A DNA stretch of 64,000 bases from Siphonodentalium dalli (GCA_032622095.1 CP136069.1:88560958-88624957); one strand, 5' to 3'; positions 11,092-22,851 are shown, numbered from the stretch's first letter. The notes: generated by a model from the sequence alone, not told the origin. Translations and numbers: made by a program.

Positions 11092-13425
11092 ATCATTGAA
11101 TGAATGAATGAATGGATTTATTGTCAAACTCGCTGCAAGTTAATGCAGAACATTAGAGCAAAGACATATATACATATTTACAGGAAGGGTGAATTATAGG
11201 ATCACCTCAACAAAAATAAACAAATACATACTTTCACGTGTATATTCCCACTAGCATGTTTACATAGGTTATACATTATATCAATCTAACGTCATATACG
11301 AAGATCATATATGTAACAGTTTTATCTAATCATAAAGCCAATATTCTTACGTTATAAGTTTATACGTCTAAAATTATTTATTTTGAGACATGTTATCAAT
11401 GTTTTCATCCACGATGCGAAAGCCTAACTTAATGAATATACAAAGTCTTCTCAACACACTGATATTCTGAATGGTCAGTAGTCTATAAAACTTTTTCTTG
11501 GCTCGGGTATTGCCAATAGTATGTGGGCAGATATTTTTCTCTCAGATCTTGTAAACGCTTGCAGAAAATAACAAAGTGGTATTCGTTGCCAACCCCATTA
11601 CCACATATGTTACAGATTCGATCATTCATCTCCTCACGCTTCCATCTACCTCGCTCTATTGGTAGATTATGGTTGCTTGTTCGGAGTTTTAACAGATATT
11701 TAGCCAATCCAAACGATATTTCAGATATATAGGAGTCAAATTTAGGCATATCCCTTATGTGACTATATAATTCACCCCTTAACGATTGTCCCATGTTACC
11801 ACGCCATTTCTGAATGTGCTGATCAATAAGAACTCTCTCAACTCGCTTGCGCTGTGCAAGTGTCAATGGAGATTGACGCAACCAGAGATCGGCGCATCCT
11901 GTCAACTGAAGTATTGATTGGATTTCTGAAACCCAACGCAGTCGCTTACCCCTAGTTATATCGGTACCATCCACAGCAAGTGCGAGTTGATATATCTTGT
12001 TGGCTACCGATGTTTCATCAGAAATAAGTTTTGACCAGTAAGACAACATTCGAATTTTGGTTTTTATAACAATTGGTATGTGTCCCGTTTCTCCATATAA
12101 TATATAGTTGGGGGTACTTGTTTTCAAACGCAGAATATATTTTTAAAAGTGGGAACTTATCTTTTCTAGATTACACATGTTTTCAAAGCCCCAGACTTCG
12201 CATCCATGCATGAATGTTGGTTCCACAATTGACTTAAATAGATATATGAGCGTTCCCTTTGAAAGTTCCATATTACTAACTTTATATTTCAGCGCATACA
12301 TAGCCTTAGTACCTATCTCCGACAGCCTCTTAATTGCTTTACAAACACGTCCATTATAAAAAAAACGTTATTCCCAAATATGAAAACGTTTCAACCACGT
12401 CAAGGTAAACGTCTTCATATTTGAAATCTGGCCATTTGCGTGGTTTCTTCTGGCAGAATATCATAACTTTAGTTTTAATTTTGTTTACTCTCAAATTCCA
12501 CGCGTCAGTGTAGTCACTAAAAGCGCGTTGAAGACCCTCTGCGCTGTCTGAGAAAATTACAGTATCGTCTGCGTATAACAGTACCATAATTTTTAAGTAT
12601 GAACCAAATTTAGCAAAAAAGGTCGAGTTCACAAGTTTCAACTCCTCTATTGCGCAGTCAGAAAAAAAACCGATTCGATATCATTTATAAATAGAGAAAA
12701 TAAGAAAGGTGAAATGTTTCACCTTGCCTTACCCCTGAATCACATGCAAAGAATTCTGATATCTTATTTCCTTGTACAACACATGACTTGATGCAGCAAT
12801 ACATATTTCGTATCACGTTTAGCACTTTGCGATTAAGGTTATTTTGAATCATTTTTAGCCATAAACCGTTTCGCCAGACAGTGTCAAAAGCTTTCTTTAA
12901 ATCAACACAAGTGCAATATAGTTTCCTCCCACTCGATAAGTACAAGTCAATCAGTGTGTGCAAGATAAATAAATTGTCCACGGTCGAGTGATTGCGACGA
13001 AACCCAGCCTGGAAATCGCTAATGATATTTGCACGATCGGATATTGCATTCAGCCTATTGTTTAAAATAGCAGTAAATAGTTTTCCAATACAGCTGACAA
13101 GTGTGATACCTCTGTAATTATCTGGATCGCGTTTACTGCCTTCCCCTTTGTACATGGGAAGAATTTGACCCGTCGCCCACTGTTCTGGAAATTCACCTGT
13201 ATCGAGAATTGCATTGAACAAAAGGGCGTAAATGGGAATAATGAAGTCGCTTGTACATTTAATGTATTCGTTAATAACATAATCTATACCAGGAGATTTG
13301 CCGTTTTTTAGTTTCCCAATCGCAGTTCTAATTTCTTCCACGCTAATTGTGCCATTTAGTTCTAGATCATTGGCCACAGTGCTAGAAATAGCTGGTAAGC
13401 TGGGAATTTGGCCACATTTGACTTA
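11092..13425 (-). pseudogene. LINE (Jockey/CR1/L2 group), 5'-truncated, RT readable
   Basis: On the minus strand, 12685-13377 gives a reverse-transcriptase N-terminal half with LKNGKSPGID, PDNYRGITLVSCIGKLF, QAGFRRNHSTVDNLFIL and the catalytic block DLKKAFDTV, then GVRQG. After two frameshifts, one at an A/T homopolymer near 12665, the frame 12354-12641 has the intact catalytic motif LLYADDTVIFSD. The thumb region continues, with SIVEPTFMHGCEVWGF near 12200. The 214-codon frame 11483-12127 ends in a knuckle reading CNICGNGVGNEYHFVIFC. The 3' UTR leads to CAATAAATC and a (CATT)n tail at about 11092-11115. The endonuclease and ORF1 are absent. Only about four disabling lesions make this the youngest-looking LINE in the window. 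Confidence 0.9.
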
Positions 13426-14032
13426 AAGATGAGGCTAAAACTCATCTCAGCTAAAAGATTTAAATTAATTCTTGGAAAATGGATGTTCATAATTTCCAGG
13501 ACACACCTAACGAAATGTTCAGATTCTTTTACTAGTTCATATCGTGTACTTTTTATGGCAGTTGTTACATCTTTTTGACATTTGCATTGTTATATAATTT
13601 GCTTGAAGTGATCTCCATATAGCATAGCTTCCTTTGCGTGGTATACAATATTAACAATTAACTAGTTTTCTGTTATGTCCATCTATTTCCACATCATGAC
13701 ATACATGCAGCGTAGGTGTGGAAACCCCTTAAAGGGTATTCTACATACCTTTTTGAAATTTTTTAATTCTGTGATTATTTTCACATTCTTTGTCAATGTA
13801 TTCCAAATCATAGCGCAATAAATGTTTGTCTAGTTGAACGCAATGGCATTCTACGATATTTAACAGCAATGTTATCAATTTGGCGTGTGGAATATAGAGC
13901 ATCTCCAACAAGTTATATTCCAACATAACGAGTTGAATATCTTTTATATCACATGGACAAAAGTAGAGCTTACTCCTTTTTAACCCATCAAAATCTTTAA
14001 AACAAGCTGAAAAACGCATGCAAAATGCATAG
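13426..14032. other. Spacer between two LINEs; one unassigned minus-strand frame
   Basis: A 92-codon frame lies at 13741-14019 (minus), compositionally protein-like (LLEMLYIPHAK, LLLNIVECHCVQLDKHLL) but unrecognised. It could be a small exon or old transposon sequence. No start context or splice site is decisive. Confidence 0.35.
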
Positions 14033-14699
14033 AATAGAATAGAAGAATAGAATAGAATTTATTCGAATCTTCGACCCCTCACGGAATATGAGATCATATA
14101 TAAAACAATTAACAACTGTCATCCCAACATAACAACTAACAGTATAAATTATATAGTGGACATATGTACATTTATAAAATGCAATTGGATAATGTTAAAA
14201 TATGAAATAATTGTAACAATTTATAATTTGAAGGTTAAGTTAAATTAAAGTGAAAGACTGAGATAGGTTCCTTGGTTTCTCATTATCTATTACTAATATT
14301 CTGTTGATTGTACATCTGAGTGAGTAAATGTAGAGGATATTTGTATATCCAGCAGTAGATTAACCAACATTATTTAAATAATTAGACTTAGTTAAGTAGA
14401 GGGTTTCTGAGAATAATTTCACATTTTCACTGTGTACACGTACATGCATAAGGGGACATTCCAACATGACCTGAGGATAAACATGCCATTCTTGGAATGC
14501 ACAGATATCCAACTGACTTGACAATATTTCTTCGGGTTGCATATTGGTTGTGGTACTTGTTATCTCATTCTTTCCTTCTGAATCTATATATCATTCAACG
14601 CTAGCGCCAAAACAATGAGAAACAAAAAGGATTGATACATAATTTGGAACTACAAAATGTATAGAGAGAGCAAACCATTGTAACACCAGTCAGTATCTG

Positions 14700-16430
14700 C
14701 AGACATGGAAGCTTTTATATGAGTTAAGATATTACATATCACCTATACTGCAGATAATGACCACATCTCAATGATCGCTTTTAAAAAGATAAGTTATGAC
14801 TTTAATAAATTGGGATAAGTCAAGGAGTGTCTTCAAGTTTTGATTGTTGAACAATTTATGAAATTTGATTGTATTTGGTCTGGTGAAAAAGTATTTCTTC
14901 AAATATTTTCCCCGATGATCTTTAAATGATGGACATCTCCAAAATATAATTATATTCATCACCTAAGTCTCCGTTATTGACAATGCAAAGATGAAACATC
15001 AGTCTGGATTCGACCCACCGAAACATGTAATTTGTTATTTCTACAACGGAATCGATAAAGATTAATTCGATCTGAAATATGCGAAGTTGAGAGATAGTTC
15101 TCCCTGTCAAAGTTTGGTTTGAAAATACGGTAATTTGAACATGTGCCACTTGTGCCAACATCATTATACACTTTTGTATAAAACATCTCTTAATCTAGAT
15201 TTTGTTATCAATTATCCACGAGGGACATGTGATGCCCTCTTCAATCCAACTATGGGAAAACCCGTACTGATCAAATATTGTCTGCAGCTTGACATTCCAC
15301 TTGTTACTGCATAGTGCCTTATCATACATAGCTCTTAAAAGGCCTTGCATGGCAAGTGATAATTTGCTTTGTTTGCCCTGTAATAATCATATCCAAAAAG
15401 AACCCATTCTTTTCCAAACTTCTTATGAAAGTGGGAAAATACCAAGCTCTCCATAAACCATAATGTTATGAGTTGATTTTCCAACATTAATCAGACATTT
15501 TGAAAAACGTTGATAAAACGAATCTACCTGCTCAAAATTGCTATGACCCCATACCTCACTGCCATAAAGTAATATGGTTGTATCATTTTATCAAACAATT
15601 CACACTGAATATTGACTGGCAAATAAAAATTTGGGGCTCTATAGTGCATTGCAAATAAAGCCTTTCTTGCTTGATTTACTTGTTTGGTGATGGCCTTATG
15701 GAAAAGGTCATTTAAAGTTGGATGTCGGTCCAAGATAAAAATAATCAAAAACAACTTTAATATCCATACCACCGAAACTACATGTTGGATATTTTCTCAC
15801 TTGTCCACGAAAAGAAATAACTATTTCTTTTTTTCTACATTAACACTCAATTTCCATGTGCTGCAATACTCATACGCTGTAGCTATGGCTGGCTGTGTAA
15901 GTCTTGGTGACTCTCTGCCTTCATTACATGAAGTGTCATCATCATATAACAATACATAGAGCCTGAAAAAGACTTCTATATCTTCATCACTCAACATAGT
16001 TCTAATATCATGGGGCTTTATAAGTTCGGCTCACAGAAAATTCAAAATCGTTAATAAAAAGGGCAAATAACAAAGACGATACATTTACTCGTTTTGTCTG
16101 ACACCTATCTCGGAAGGGAAAAAGTCAGACAGTCAGTTTCCTTTATGAACACACGATTTAGCACCTGCATATAAGTTATGTATACCATTGAAAACTTTAC
16201 CATTTGTGCTGTTAAAAATGAGTCTCATCCACATACTTGTTCTGTCAACCGTGTCAAATGGCTTTCCAGTAGTCTACAAATGCACAAAAGAACTTTTTTG
16301 TCTTGTTGAGATTCAGGTCAATTAATGAGCTAAGCACAAATACATGATCCACTGTTGAAAAGCCTTCACGGAATTCAGCTTGTTCGTCACATAGGATCCC
16401 TGAAGCGTCTATGTAGTGAGTGAGACGGGC
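14700..16430 (-). pseudogene. LINE C-terminal domain and RT fragment
   Basis: Minus-strand fragments include FREGFSTVDHVFVLSSLIDL (RT block, 16254-16487), CAFVDYWKAI in place of the usual DYSKAF catalytic block, a thumb segment LFDKMIQPYYFMAVRYGV (15524-15772), and the tail region YRFRCRNNKLHVSVGR (14974-15186) followed by CPSFKDHRGKYLKKYF (14768-14962). The RT palm between 15780 and 16250 is decayed past easy reading. Stops and shifts are frequent. These pieces belong to the 14033-22035 element. Confidence 0.75.
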
Positions 16431-16431
16431 A

Positions 16432-16849
16432 TTAACCATTTCAGTGCCAGGTCCGATTTTTGTATCAAGCCATATACCCTGTGCCAATGCATTCTCTTAT
16501 ATATGCAAGTCGACCATAGGTCGCCTCGCATATATAAGAGAATGCATTGGCCTAACAATTTTTCATCATTTGTTATTATTTTTTACAATTTTAATAATGT
16601 TTTCTTATATTCTTTAACAGACTTATTTTGTAGGTTTAGTGCCAGGGAATCTTACGTTTTTCATGAGCATCAAAATTATTACTATGAATACTTGGTGATA
16701 GTTTGAGTTATAACATGCCCCTAAGGTTTTATCCAGTTTGTTTTTAAATTCGCTATAGCATGTTTAAGCATACCCAAAAAAAATTCAACCCAAAACAATC
16801 TAAAAATATTAGGGCCGATGAGATCGGCCCCTGGCACTGAAAGGGTTAA
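16432..16849. mobile_element. TTAA-flanked miniature element, type 1 (piggyBac-like MITE)
   Basis: It is flanked by TTAA at 16432-16435 and 16846-16849. The ends are CCATTTCAGTGCCAGGTCCG and, in reverse complement, CCCTTTCAGTGCCAGGGGCC. The TTAA target and CCC start are those of the piggyBac superfamily. Removing the ~410 bp rejoins the LINE reverse-transcriptase reading across the site, which confirms it as an insertion. It contains a 67-bp hairpin (16484-16550). No transposase is present. Confidence 0.85.
16484..16550. repeat. 67-bp hairpin module, copy 1
   Basis: The arms CCAATGCATTCTCTTATATA and its reverse complement enclose a core CGACCATAGGTCG that is itself palindromic. The same module occurs twice in the type-2 TTAA elements at 19172-19238, 19320-19386 and 31767-31833. 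Confidence 0.9.
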
Positions 16850-17244
16850 TACAAGACTTGAATAATTTACCCACGAAGCTTAGCAGAGTGATACCTCTAT
16901 AGTTGCCAGGGATCCTGTCAGCCCTTGCTCTTGAAAATAGGGCTAATGATTCCAGTACTCCAGGTAGTTGGAATTATACCAGTGTTCAAAACTGTGTTAA
17001 ATCTATCGACAACTGGAGACCAAACATAAGTTGGGCAATTTTTCAGATACTCGGAAATCACATTACCTATACCACAAGCTTTATAGCTATTTAACTTGGA
17101 AACTGATGTTTGAACTTCTTCCATTGTAAATGGTGTGTTAATATCCTCAATTATACAGATGTTTCAGATAGATTTATGTTAAAATTGGCATTTGTTTCAG
17201 ACTCTTCAGAAGCCAATATGGGCATATATGGCCTTCTGACCGAG
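16573..17244. repeat. Tandem duplication, copy 1
   Basis: It runs from TTATTATTTTTTACAATTTT to CCTTCTGACCGAG and is repeated at 17247-17960. It includes the right part of the type-1 TTAA element and LINE RT sequence (the 16918-17124 frame with ACGIGNVISEYLKNCP). Confidence 0.85.
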
Positions 17245-17246
17245 TT

Positions 17247-17960
17247 TTATTATTTTTTACAATTTTAATATTTTGTTCTTATATTCTTTAACAGACTTAT
17301 TTTGTAGGTTTAGTGCCAGGGAATCTTACGTTTTTCATGAGCATCAAAATTATTACTATGAATACTGGTGATAGTTTTGAGTTATAACAAGCCCCTAAGG
17401 TTTTATCCAGTTTGATTTTAAATTCGCTATAGCATGCTTAAGCATACCCAAAATAATTCAACCCAAAAATATCTTTTAAAAAAACAATTTGTTTTTTTTT
17501 TAGTGCCGATTTTACAGACCGTAAATTAGGGCCGATGAGATCGGCCCCTGGCACTGAAAGGGTTAATACAAGACTTGAATAATTTACACACGAAGCTTAG
17601 CAGTAATACCTCTATAGTTGCCAGGGATCCAGTCAGCCCTTGTTCTTGAACATAGGGCTAATGATTCCAGTACTCCAGATAGTTGGAATTATACCAGTGT
17701 TCAAAACTATGTTAAATCTATCGACAACTAGAGAACAAACATAAGTTGGGCATTTTTTTCAGATACTCGGAAATCACATTATCTATACCCCAAGCTTTAT
17801 TGGTATTTAACTTGGAAACTTATCTTTGAACTTCTTCCATTGTAAATGGTGTGTTAATATCCTCAATTACACAGATGTTTCAGATATATTTATGTTAAAA
17901 TTGGCATTTGTTTCAGACTCTTCAGAAGCCAATATGGGCATAAATAGCCTTCTGACCGAG
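17247..17960. repeat. Tandem duplication, copy 2
   Basis: Direct repeat of 16573-17244 at high identity, with about 40 extra bases near 17470-17520. Because it carries the right end of the TTAA element without the left end, the duplication happened after that insertion. Confidence 0.85.
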
Positions 17961-17999
17961 GGACTTGAAGTGTTTATCATATGTATTCAAAGAAATATT

Positions 18000-18320
18000 T
18001 CCAGACTGGGACTTAGAATTCACATTAGATTTAAGAATCTACCAGTATTCTCCAGGATTGTCTTTACGTAGGTTTAGTAGGTTAGCATGAAAATTTGTGT
18101 TAAATGTTTTGCTTTTACGTCGCATTGAGTGTTTGTAATCACGAAGTAATTCTTTGATTGTGGTTCGAGATTCAGGAGCAATAATCTTTTTAGTTTGCTT
18201 TTTAAGAAGTTTGCTCGTGTTATTTTGCAATAACTGTTGAACCATGGTTGATTAGAATTTCGCATTTTGTTTTTTTTTGGAATGAAATAATTCTTTTGCA
18301 ATTTCCAGTTATTTTACTGG
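18000..18320 (-). pseudogene. LINE linker between endonuclease and RT
   Basis: Two overlapping minus-strand frames (18039-18245 and 18074-18301) together read NQPWFNSYCKITRANFLKSK, then a basic helical segment (IKELLRDYKHSMRRKSK), then LRKDNPGEYW. This matches the linker placed between endonuclease and RT in non-LTR elements. A frameshift separates the parts. Confidence 0.7.
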
Positions 18321-18404
18321 TGTCCTAAATATTCTATTCAAATTTGCTACCAAGTTATCTATGACATATGTTGTAATCTCTGATTTCTGAACAATAGTTA
18401 ACTT

Positions 18405-19850
18405 TTAGTTCACTGAACTAATTGTTTGTGAATCAGAACTGTTAGCATAGATTTCACTGAATTCTGATGACCAATGTGCTCTCAAATGTACATATTCAGG
18501 GACAAGAATGTTTCTTGATGAGCCATTATTGTCCTTCATATCAAAGTTGGATTGTACATGTGAATTACTTGAATTTGAGTGAGTTCTGACATTGACACAT
18601 ATTCCCATGTGAACATCTGGCAGTCATTCATCAATATCATTGATGTAAAACTCTGAAATAGAAGTAATAAAATCGTGTGATATGATGGTATAATCAACTG
18701 TGCTATTACCATTTGTAATTTGACAGGTGAAATATCCCTCGCCTTTGTCTGATGCAAAACGACCATTAAGAAACAACATTTCTTGTGCTCGGCATAAATT
18801 TACCAAATTGCGACCATTATAGTTAACAACGGTCTTTATGTTACATCAAAATCTAGACCATCCATGGGCTGTAAGCTTGTTCTCAATAAACTCATCCTGT
18901 GATGAAATAGCGCTGATGACAATTTTGTGAATAGATATGTCATTATTTATCTCATTACCACCCAATCTGCCTGTGCGACTGTTAAAATCGCCCATCATAA
19001 TGACAGTACAATCGAATGTGGATGTTTTAGAAAGGATATCCTCTGCAATATAGTCAAAGATTTCACCAGCATGGTGTACTGATGCTTCACGCGGAATGTA
19101 CGTCACCCCAATTCCAAAATCAATACCTAATTCGTTTGCATTAACCCTTTACCCAACAGAAGGGCCCTGTGCCAATGCATTCTCTTATATATGCGAGTCG
19201 ACCATAGGTCGCCTCGCATATATAAGAGAATGCATTGGCTTAACACATTAAAAATTATAAAATTGTTAAAGAATGTAAGAAAAAATGGTAAAAAGTGTTA
19301 CAAAAAGATTTTTTTTAGGCCAATGCATTCTCTTATATATGTGAGGCGACCTATGGTCGACTCGCATATATAAGAGAATGCATTGGCACAGGGCATAACT
19401 GTAACCATCACAATGTGGTCAATGAGCCGGTTCCAATGATATCCATATTTGTATGGTTTTATTGAGACAGACCGAAGATATTTTAGGCTGTTGAATCTTT
19501 ATTTGGCCGGTTTTGGCCGGTGTGTTGGGTAAAGGGTTAACGGGCATCCAGAAAATATTTTCACAAGTTGACTGATAAGCTTGTAAAATCTTAACATAAC
19601 CTGAAATATTACTTTTAACTAGTACGTGTCCACGTGTGCCACCAAGGGAATTGAGATGCATTTTATTTTTTCATGGTAAAAGGTTTAAACCCTGTACAAT
19701 CATTAGGATCATCAAAATATGTCTTTCTCTCACTAAGGCAAATCATATCAAAGTTTTGACAATATGATTCAAGATTACCAAGAATAAATTTAAACATGTG
19801 AATTGTAGCAGAGATTCTGTTACAGTTATTGATAATGATTCATCTTGTTC
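18405..19850 (-). pseudogene. LINE APE-type endonuclease, split by a TTAA element
   Basis: Minus-strand pieces in order are SYCQNFDMICLSERKTYFDD (about 19700-19800), GTRGHVLVKSNISGY (19419-19661), the inserted element, GVTYIPREASVHHAGEIFDY with VIMMGDFNSRTG (18846-19106), and FASDKGEGYFTC with STVDYTIIS (18624-18806). GDFN and S-x-VDY-x-I are the hallmark metal/phosphate-site motifs of APE-type endonucleases of LINEs. Beyond the insertion it has several frameshifts. Confidence 0.8.
19141..19540. mobile_element. TTAA-flanked miniature element, type 2, copy A
   Basis: Perfect TTAA duplications (19141-19144, 19537-19540) flank a 392-bp element with termini CCCTTTACCCAACA and TGTTGGGTAAAGGG. Inside are two 67-bp hairpins (19172-19238 and 19320-19386) that are reverse complements of each other. 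It interrupts the LINE endonuclease. It is piggyBac-like by target and terminus, with no transposase. Confidence 0.9.
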
Positions 19851-19924
19851 AAAAGATACGTCGCTTTTTACATGTGCATTACATTTAGATAGACAGTGGT
19901 TAGGAATAGAAGTAGCAGCCTCTG

Positions 19925-20345
19925 CATGTATTATTGGGAGCTCTGCTAGCGAAGTATTCTGAACGTATTAAGAACGATTTTGAAACAAAATAAGTTTGTT
20001 TAAGCAGTCTAAGTGTACTGGGTCCAACTCTTTTCTATCAACACTGATTGATAAATTCGGATTCACCGATTGAACCGTGTAGTTTTTATATGTAGACGAA
20101 CAATGGTCATCATTACTGAATTGTGTATTTGGGAGCTCTGATTGTATTTATATAAATTAATTACTAATGTTGGTCAGATTAATTTATTGACATTGAGAAA
20201 AAGTTTAAAAGAGATCAACTTGGTTTAGGCACTGAGTGTATTGGATCTAACTCTTTAGTATCAACATATTCATAATAATTATTTATCCAACTAGAGTTAA
20301 GTGGATTAACGGTATAATTATTATCAACTGTTTGTGATGCATTAA
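19925..20345. repeat. Degenerate direct repeat in the LINE ORF1/ORF2 junction
   Basis: TTGGGAGCTCTG and AGTGTACTGGGTCCAACTCT near 19930-20035 recur as TTTGGGAGCTCTG and AGTGTATTGGATCTAACTCT at 20128-20260, spaced about 200-220 bases. On the minus strand it reads as weakly coding. An internal duplication is inferred. Confidence 0.5.
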
Positions 20346-20519
20346 CCAATAGGCTAATACTACTAGTAAGATATACATGGACATGATTGTTGTCAGTCGG
20401 ATCTGTCCTTCAGAGACAATTAAATGTCAAGGCTGTTAATCCTTTCCTCTTACCACCCTAGTTTGAACAAATCACCTGGGGGGGGGGGGTAATAATGTGT
20501 TGAACATTTCTCCAATTTT

Positions 20520-21090
20520 TCATTTCCTATCGAGTACAATTGATCTTCCCATCTATTGTCCATACTTCTACCGGATCGACATCATTATTCAATTCGCGAA
20601 CGATCCTGCTTCGAAGTCTTGTCAAATCCTCATCTACACATCTCTCCGCTTAGGATACTTCTAAGCCTTTTCGTGCTTCCCAAAATCTTCGTCTTGAGAT
20701 CCCTCCCAACAAACTTTGCAAAATTTGCTTCGGTTTCCCAGGTAAACGATGGCTAACTGACATGTCCTCCTGATTCATATCGATACCCAGATCTTTAACA
20801 AGATCGATAACCAGCTGGTTTGTGTCTTCGCTAGGTTGCCCTGGAAGCCTGAAGACTCGTAAACTGCTCTTCTTGCCATGTTGTTATAGGTAATAATATT
20901 TGAAGGCTTGAAGTTGGCATTTTTTTCATTTCAGAGATTTTATTGTCATCAGCTTTCATCATGTTAGACACAATGGAGCTTTCCACCGAGGCCACATCAA
21001 CAGCGGTAGTACCGCCCACTGGTAATAGGACTTTATCCATATAAATATTGTCTGTTACCTTCAGATCGACTTCCGAAGTGAGCACATAAG
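20520..21090 (-). pseudogene. LINE ORF1 core fragment
   Basis: The minus strand reads LRVFRLPGQPSEDTNQLV, then DLVKDLGIDMNQEDMSVSHR, then LPGKPKQ and, after a shift, DEDLTRLRSRIVRELNND. The order of an EDT-type start, a short strand-helix and a SHRLPG block matches the nucleic-acid-binding domain of LINE ORF1 proteins. The upstream frame 20831-21085 is the preceding ORF1 segment. Stops and frameshifts are present. Confidence 0.7.
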
Positions 21091-21099
21091 CACTTGCTT

Positions 21100-21800
21100 A
21101 CCCTTGTGTCAACAAGTTGAAACAGACTCATGTATATGATTAGTGCAAATTTTGATCTTTTAAACAGTTTGATTAAAAAGAAACATATTTAAATTCATTT
21201 CTTTTATCTGTTTTTAGAACTCTGTTCTGCTGTTGAACAAAAAAAACAATAAATTTTAATAAATTCACACACATTATTTTTCTCTAAGTTTTTAGTTTTC
21301 TTTTTAGATTTTTATATTGAAACTTCTTGCTCAAAAAATTTATATTTTGAAAAACAAATGAAATAAATTTTTTAAATAAAAAATAAGGCCGTTGTAACAT
21401 ATGTCGTGGTACCACAAGGCACCACACCAAATTTGGTTGAAATCGGTCAAGGGCTCTGGAAGAAAAATCGCGAAAAGACCAGAACAGACAGACAGATCAC
21501 TGAACTCTTTTAATATATCTAAACCATTAAATGTGAAAATTATGACGAGTGTCATGCTAAATAACAACATATTATTGTAATCACGGATAAATTTATAACA
21601 TGGCGCAAATATAAATCTCAGTATATTATGATTTGACCCAAAAAAAGTTGTTTGAATATAGCCAATTTAACACTGAATGTATGCATGGATATCAAAATTA
21701 TGGTGAAGAAAGATGGCAGCAGAATTTTCAATGCAGCCGTTGGCCAGCCCAGTCGCTGATTGGTCGAAAATGTCCGCTAACAAATTATTTGATAGACAGC
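21100..21800. other. Insertion inside LINE ORF1, no gene
   Basis: About 700 AT-rich bases separate two ORF1 pieces. They include ACCAAATTTGGTTGAAATCG and GACAGACAGACAG, words seen in other dispersed repeats of this window (34060, 48250-57591). The ends could not be defined. Confidence 0.45.
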
Positions 21801-21804
21801 TGTG

Positions 21805-22032
21805 ATGTCTATTACTTTTGAAGCCTCATTAACTGCTGCAACACTTGCTGCTGTTATTACTGGTTGTAAAACACTAATAACACTTGTAACTAGTTGCTCG
21901 TTGTCAATAGTCCTAGCAGTCGTATCATCTTGTGACTTACTGTCTGTGGCACTAGCGGCACCACCTTTCTTTGTTAATTTCTTCGAATTTTTAATACCTC
22001 CATTTACAGAGTTAGTAGTAGTCCAGGCACAT
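21805..22032 (-). pseudogene. LINE ORF1 N-terminal fragment
   Basis: The minus strand is open across about 75 codons (GGIKNSKKLTKKGGAASATD, then DNEQLVTSVISVLQPVITAA). A basic glycine/lysine-rich start followed by a hydrophobic amphipathic helix is usual for ORF1 N-termini. It is placed here because it lies upstream in the right orientation; no start codon is retained. Confidence 0.5.
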
Positions 22033-22035
22033 TAG

Positions 22036-22650
22036 GTTTCACTACGGCAAAAAATATGGGAAAGCTGAATCTTTCAGGGATTACTACGAAGATGTTTATG
22101 GACATATGGCAAAAGTCCCCTAGAATCCGAGTTGAGCTTTTTGAGATATCATGATTTTTCGTAACGGTGCAAATTCTGATGAAATTCCATCAGACCATAC
22201 GCGAATGCAGTCATATGTAGGCTAATTTATGGACTCAATCTTCACACATACCCATCCATTCACACATGACTGATATTATGGTAGTTTAAACAAACTAAAC
22301 TACGCCATGTAACATAGTACATATATTGAAAACAATTATTGTAATTTTTGTATGTGTGAACATGACAGTAAAGTTGCTGCATTCGTTACCTAACGGGTGG
22401 TGTAATGGTTGCTATGGACATTTCCATCTTTGAAAACATACCATATGTATGAGTTTCTGGTAACTTAACCGATATAACTGTTTCATAATATGGTATGCGT
22501 TTCAGGCAATTTACATGATATATGCTTATATTGACAATAATGCTTCACTAAAGGTTGTTGTATTGTAAAAACAATATTGACCCAAATTTATGTCGATACC
22601 ACCTGACCAACCCCCATAGAATCCGACATTCACACTACATTTGACAATGG
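22036..22650. other. No gene; diverged repeat sequence
   Basis: It contains ACTGATATTATGGTAGTTT (22268) and AATGGTTGCTATGG, inverted relatives of the tandem unit at 27540-27965. Otherwise featureless. Confidence 0.5.
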
Positions 22651-22851
22651 AATCAACGCAGAACACTATATCGTGGTGTGGTAGCAACCCCATCAGTTGC
22701 TATACGGTGGGAACTAACTGTGTGTCCTTCCTATCCATGCCATACCCATATATATGTGAATACATTGACATGGGTCATTTACATGTCTATAGGAGCTCGT
22801 ACATGGGCATGGCCTATCTATTTCAGACTGCGATACCATGAACTACCTTTA
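22651..22851. repeat. Degenerate CATATGG/CCATGG-rich satellite, left part
   Basis: Loose repetition of words such as CCATGCCATACCCATATAT, GGTCATTTACATG and ATGGGCATGGCC. It continues on the far side of the transposon at 26573-27420, so the transposon inserted into this array. Confidence 0.5.

Larger units (their letters stand above)
14033..22035 (-). mobile_element. Near full-length LINE, heavily interrupted
   Basis: Reading the minus strand from 22035 down gives, in order, an ORF1 N-terminus, an ORF1 core with a SHRLP block, an APE-type endonuclease, a linker, reverse transcriptase, a C-terminal domain and an (AATAG)n tail at 14033-14070. This colinear order identifies one element of about 6 kb, now stretched to 8 kb by insertions: ~700 bp at 21100-21800, TTAA elements at 19141-19540 and 16432-16849, and a tandem duplication at 16573-17960. 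Every domain has frameshifts. The group is CR1/L2/Jockey-like, inferred from motif wording and tail type. Confidence 0.8.
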
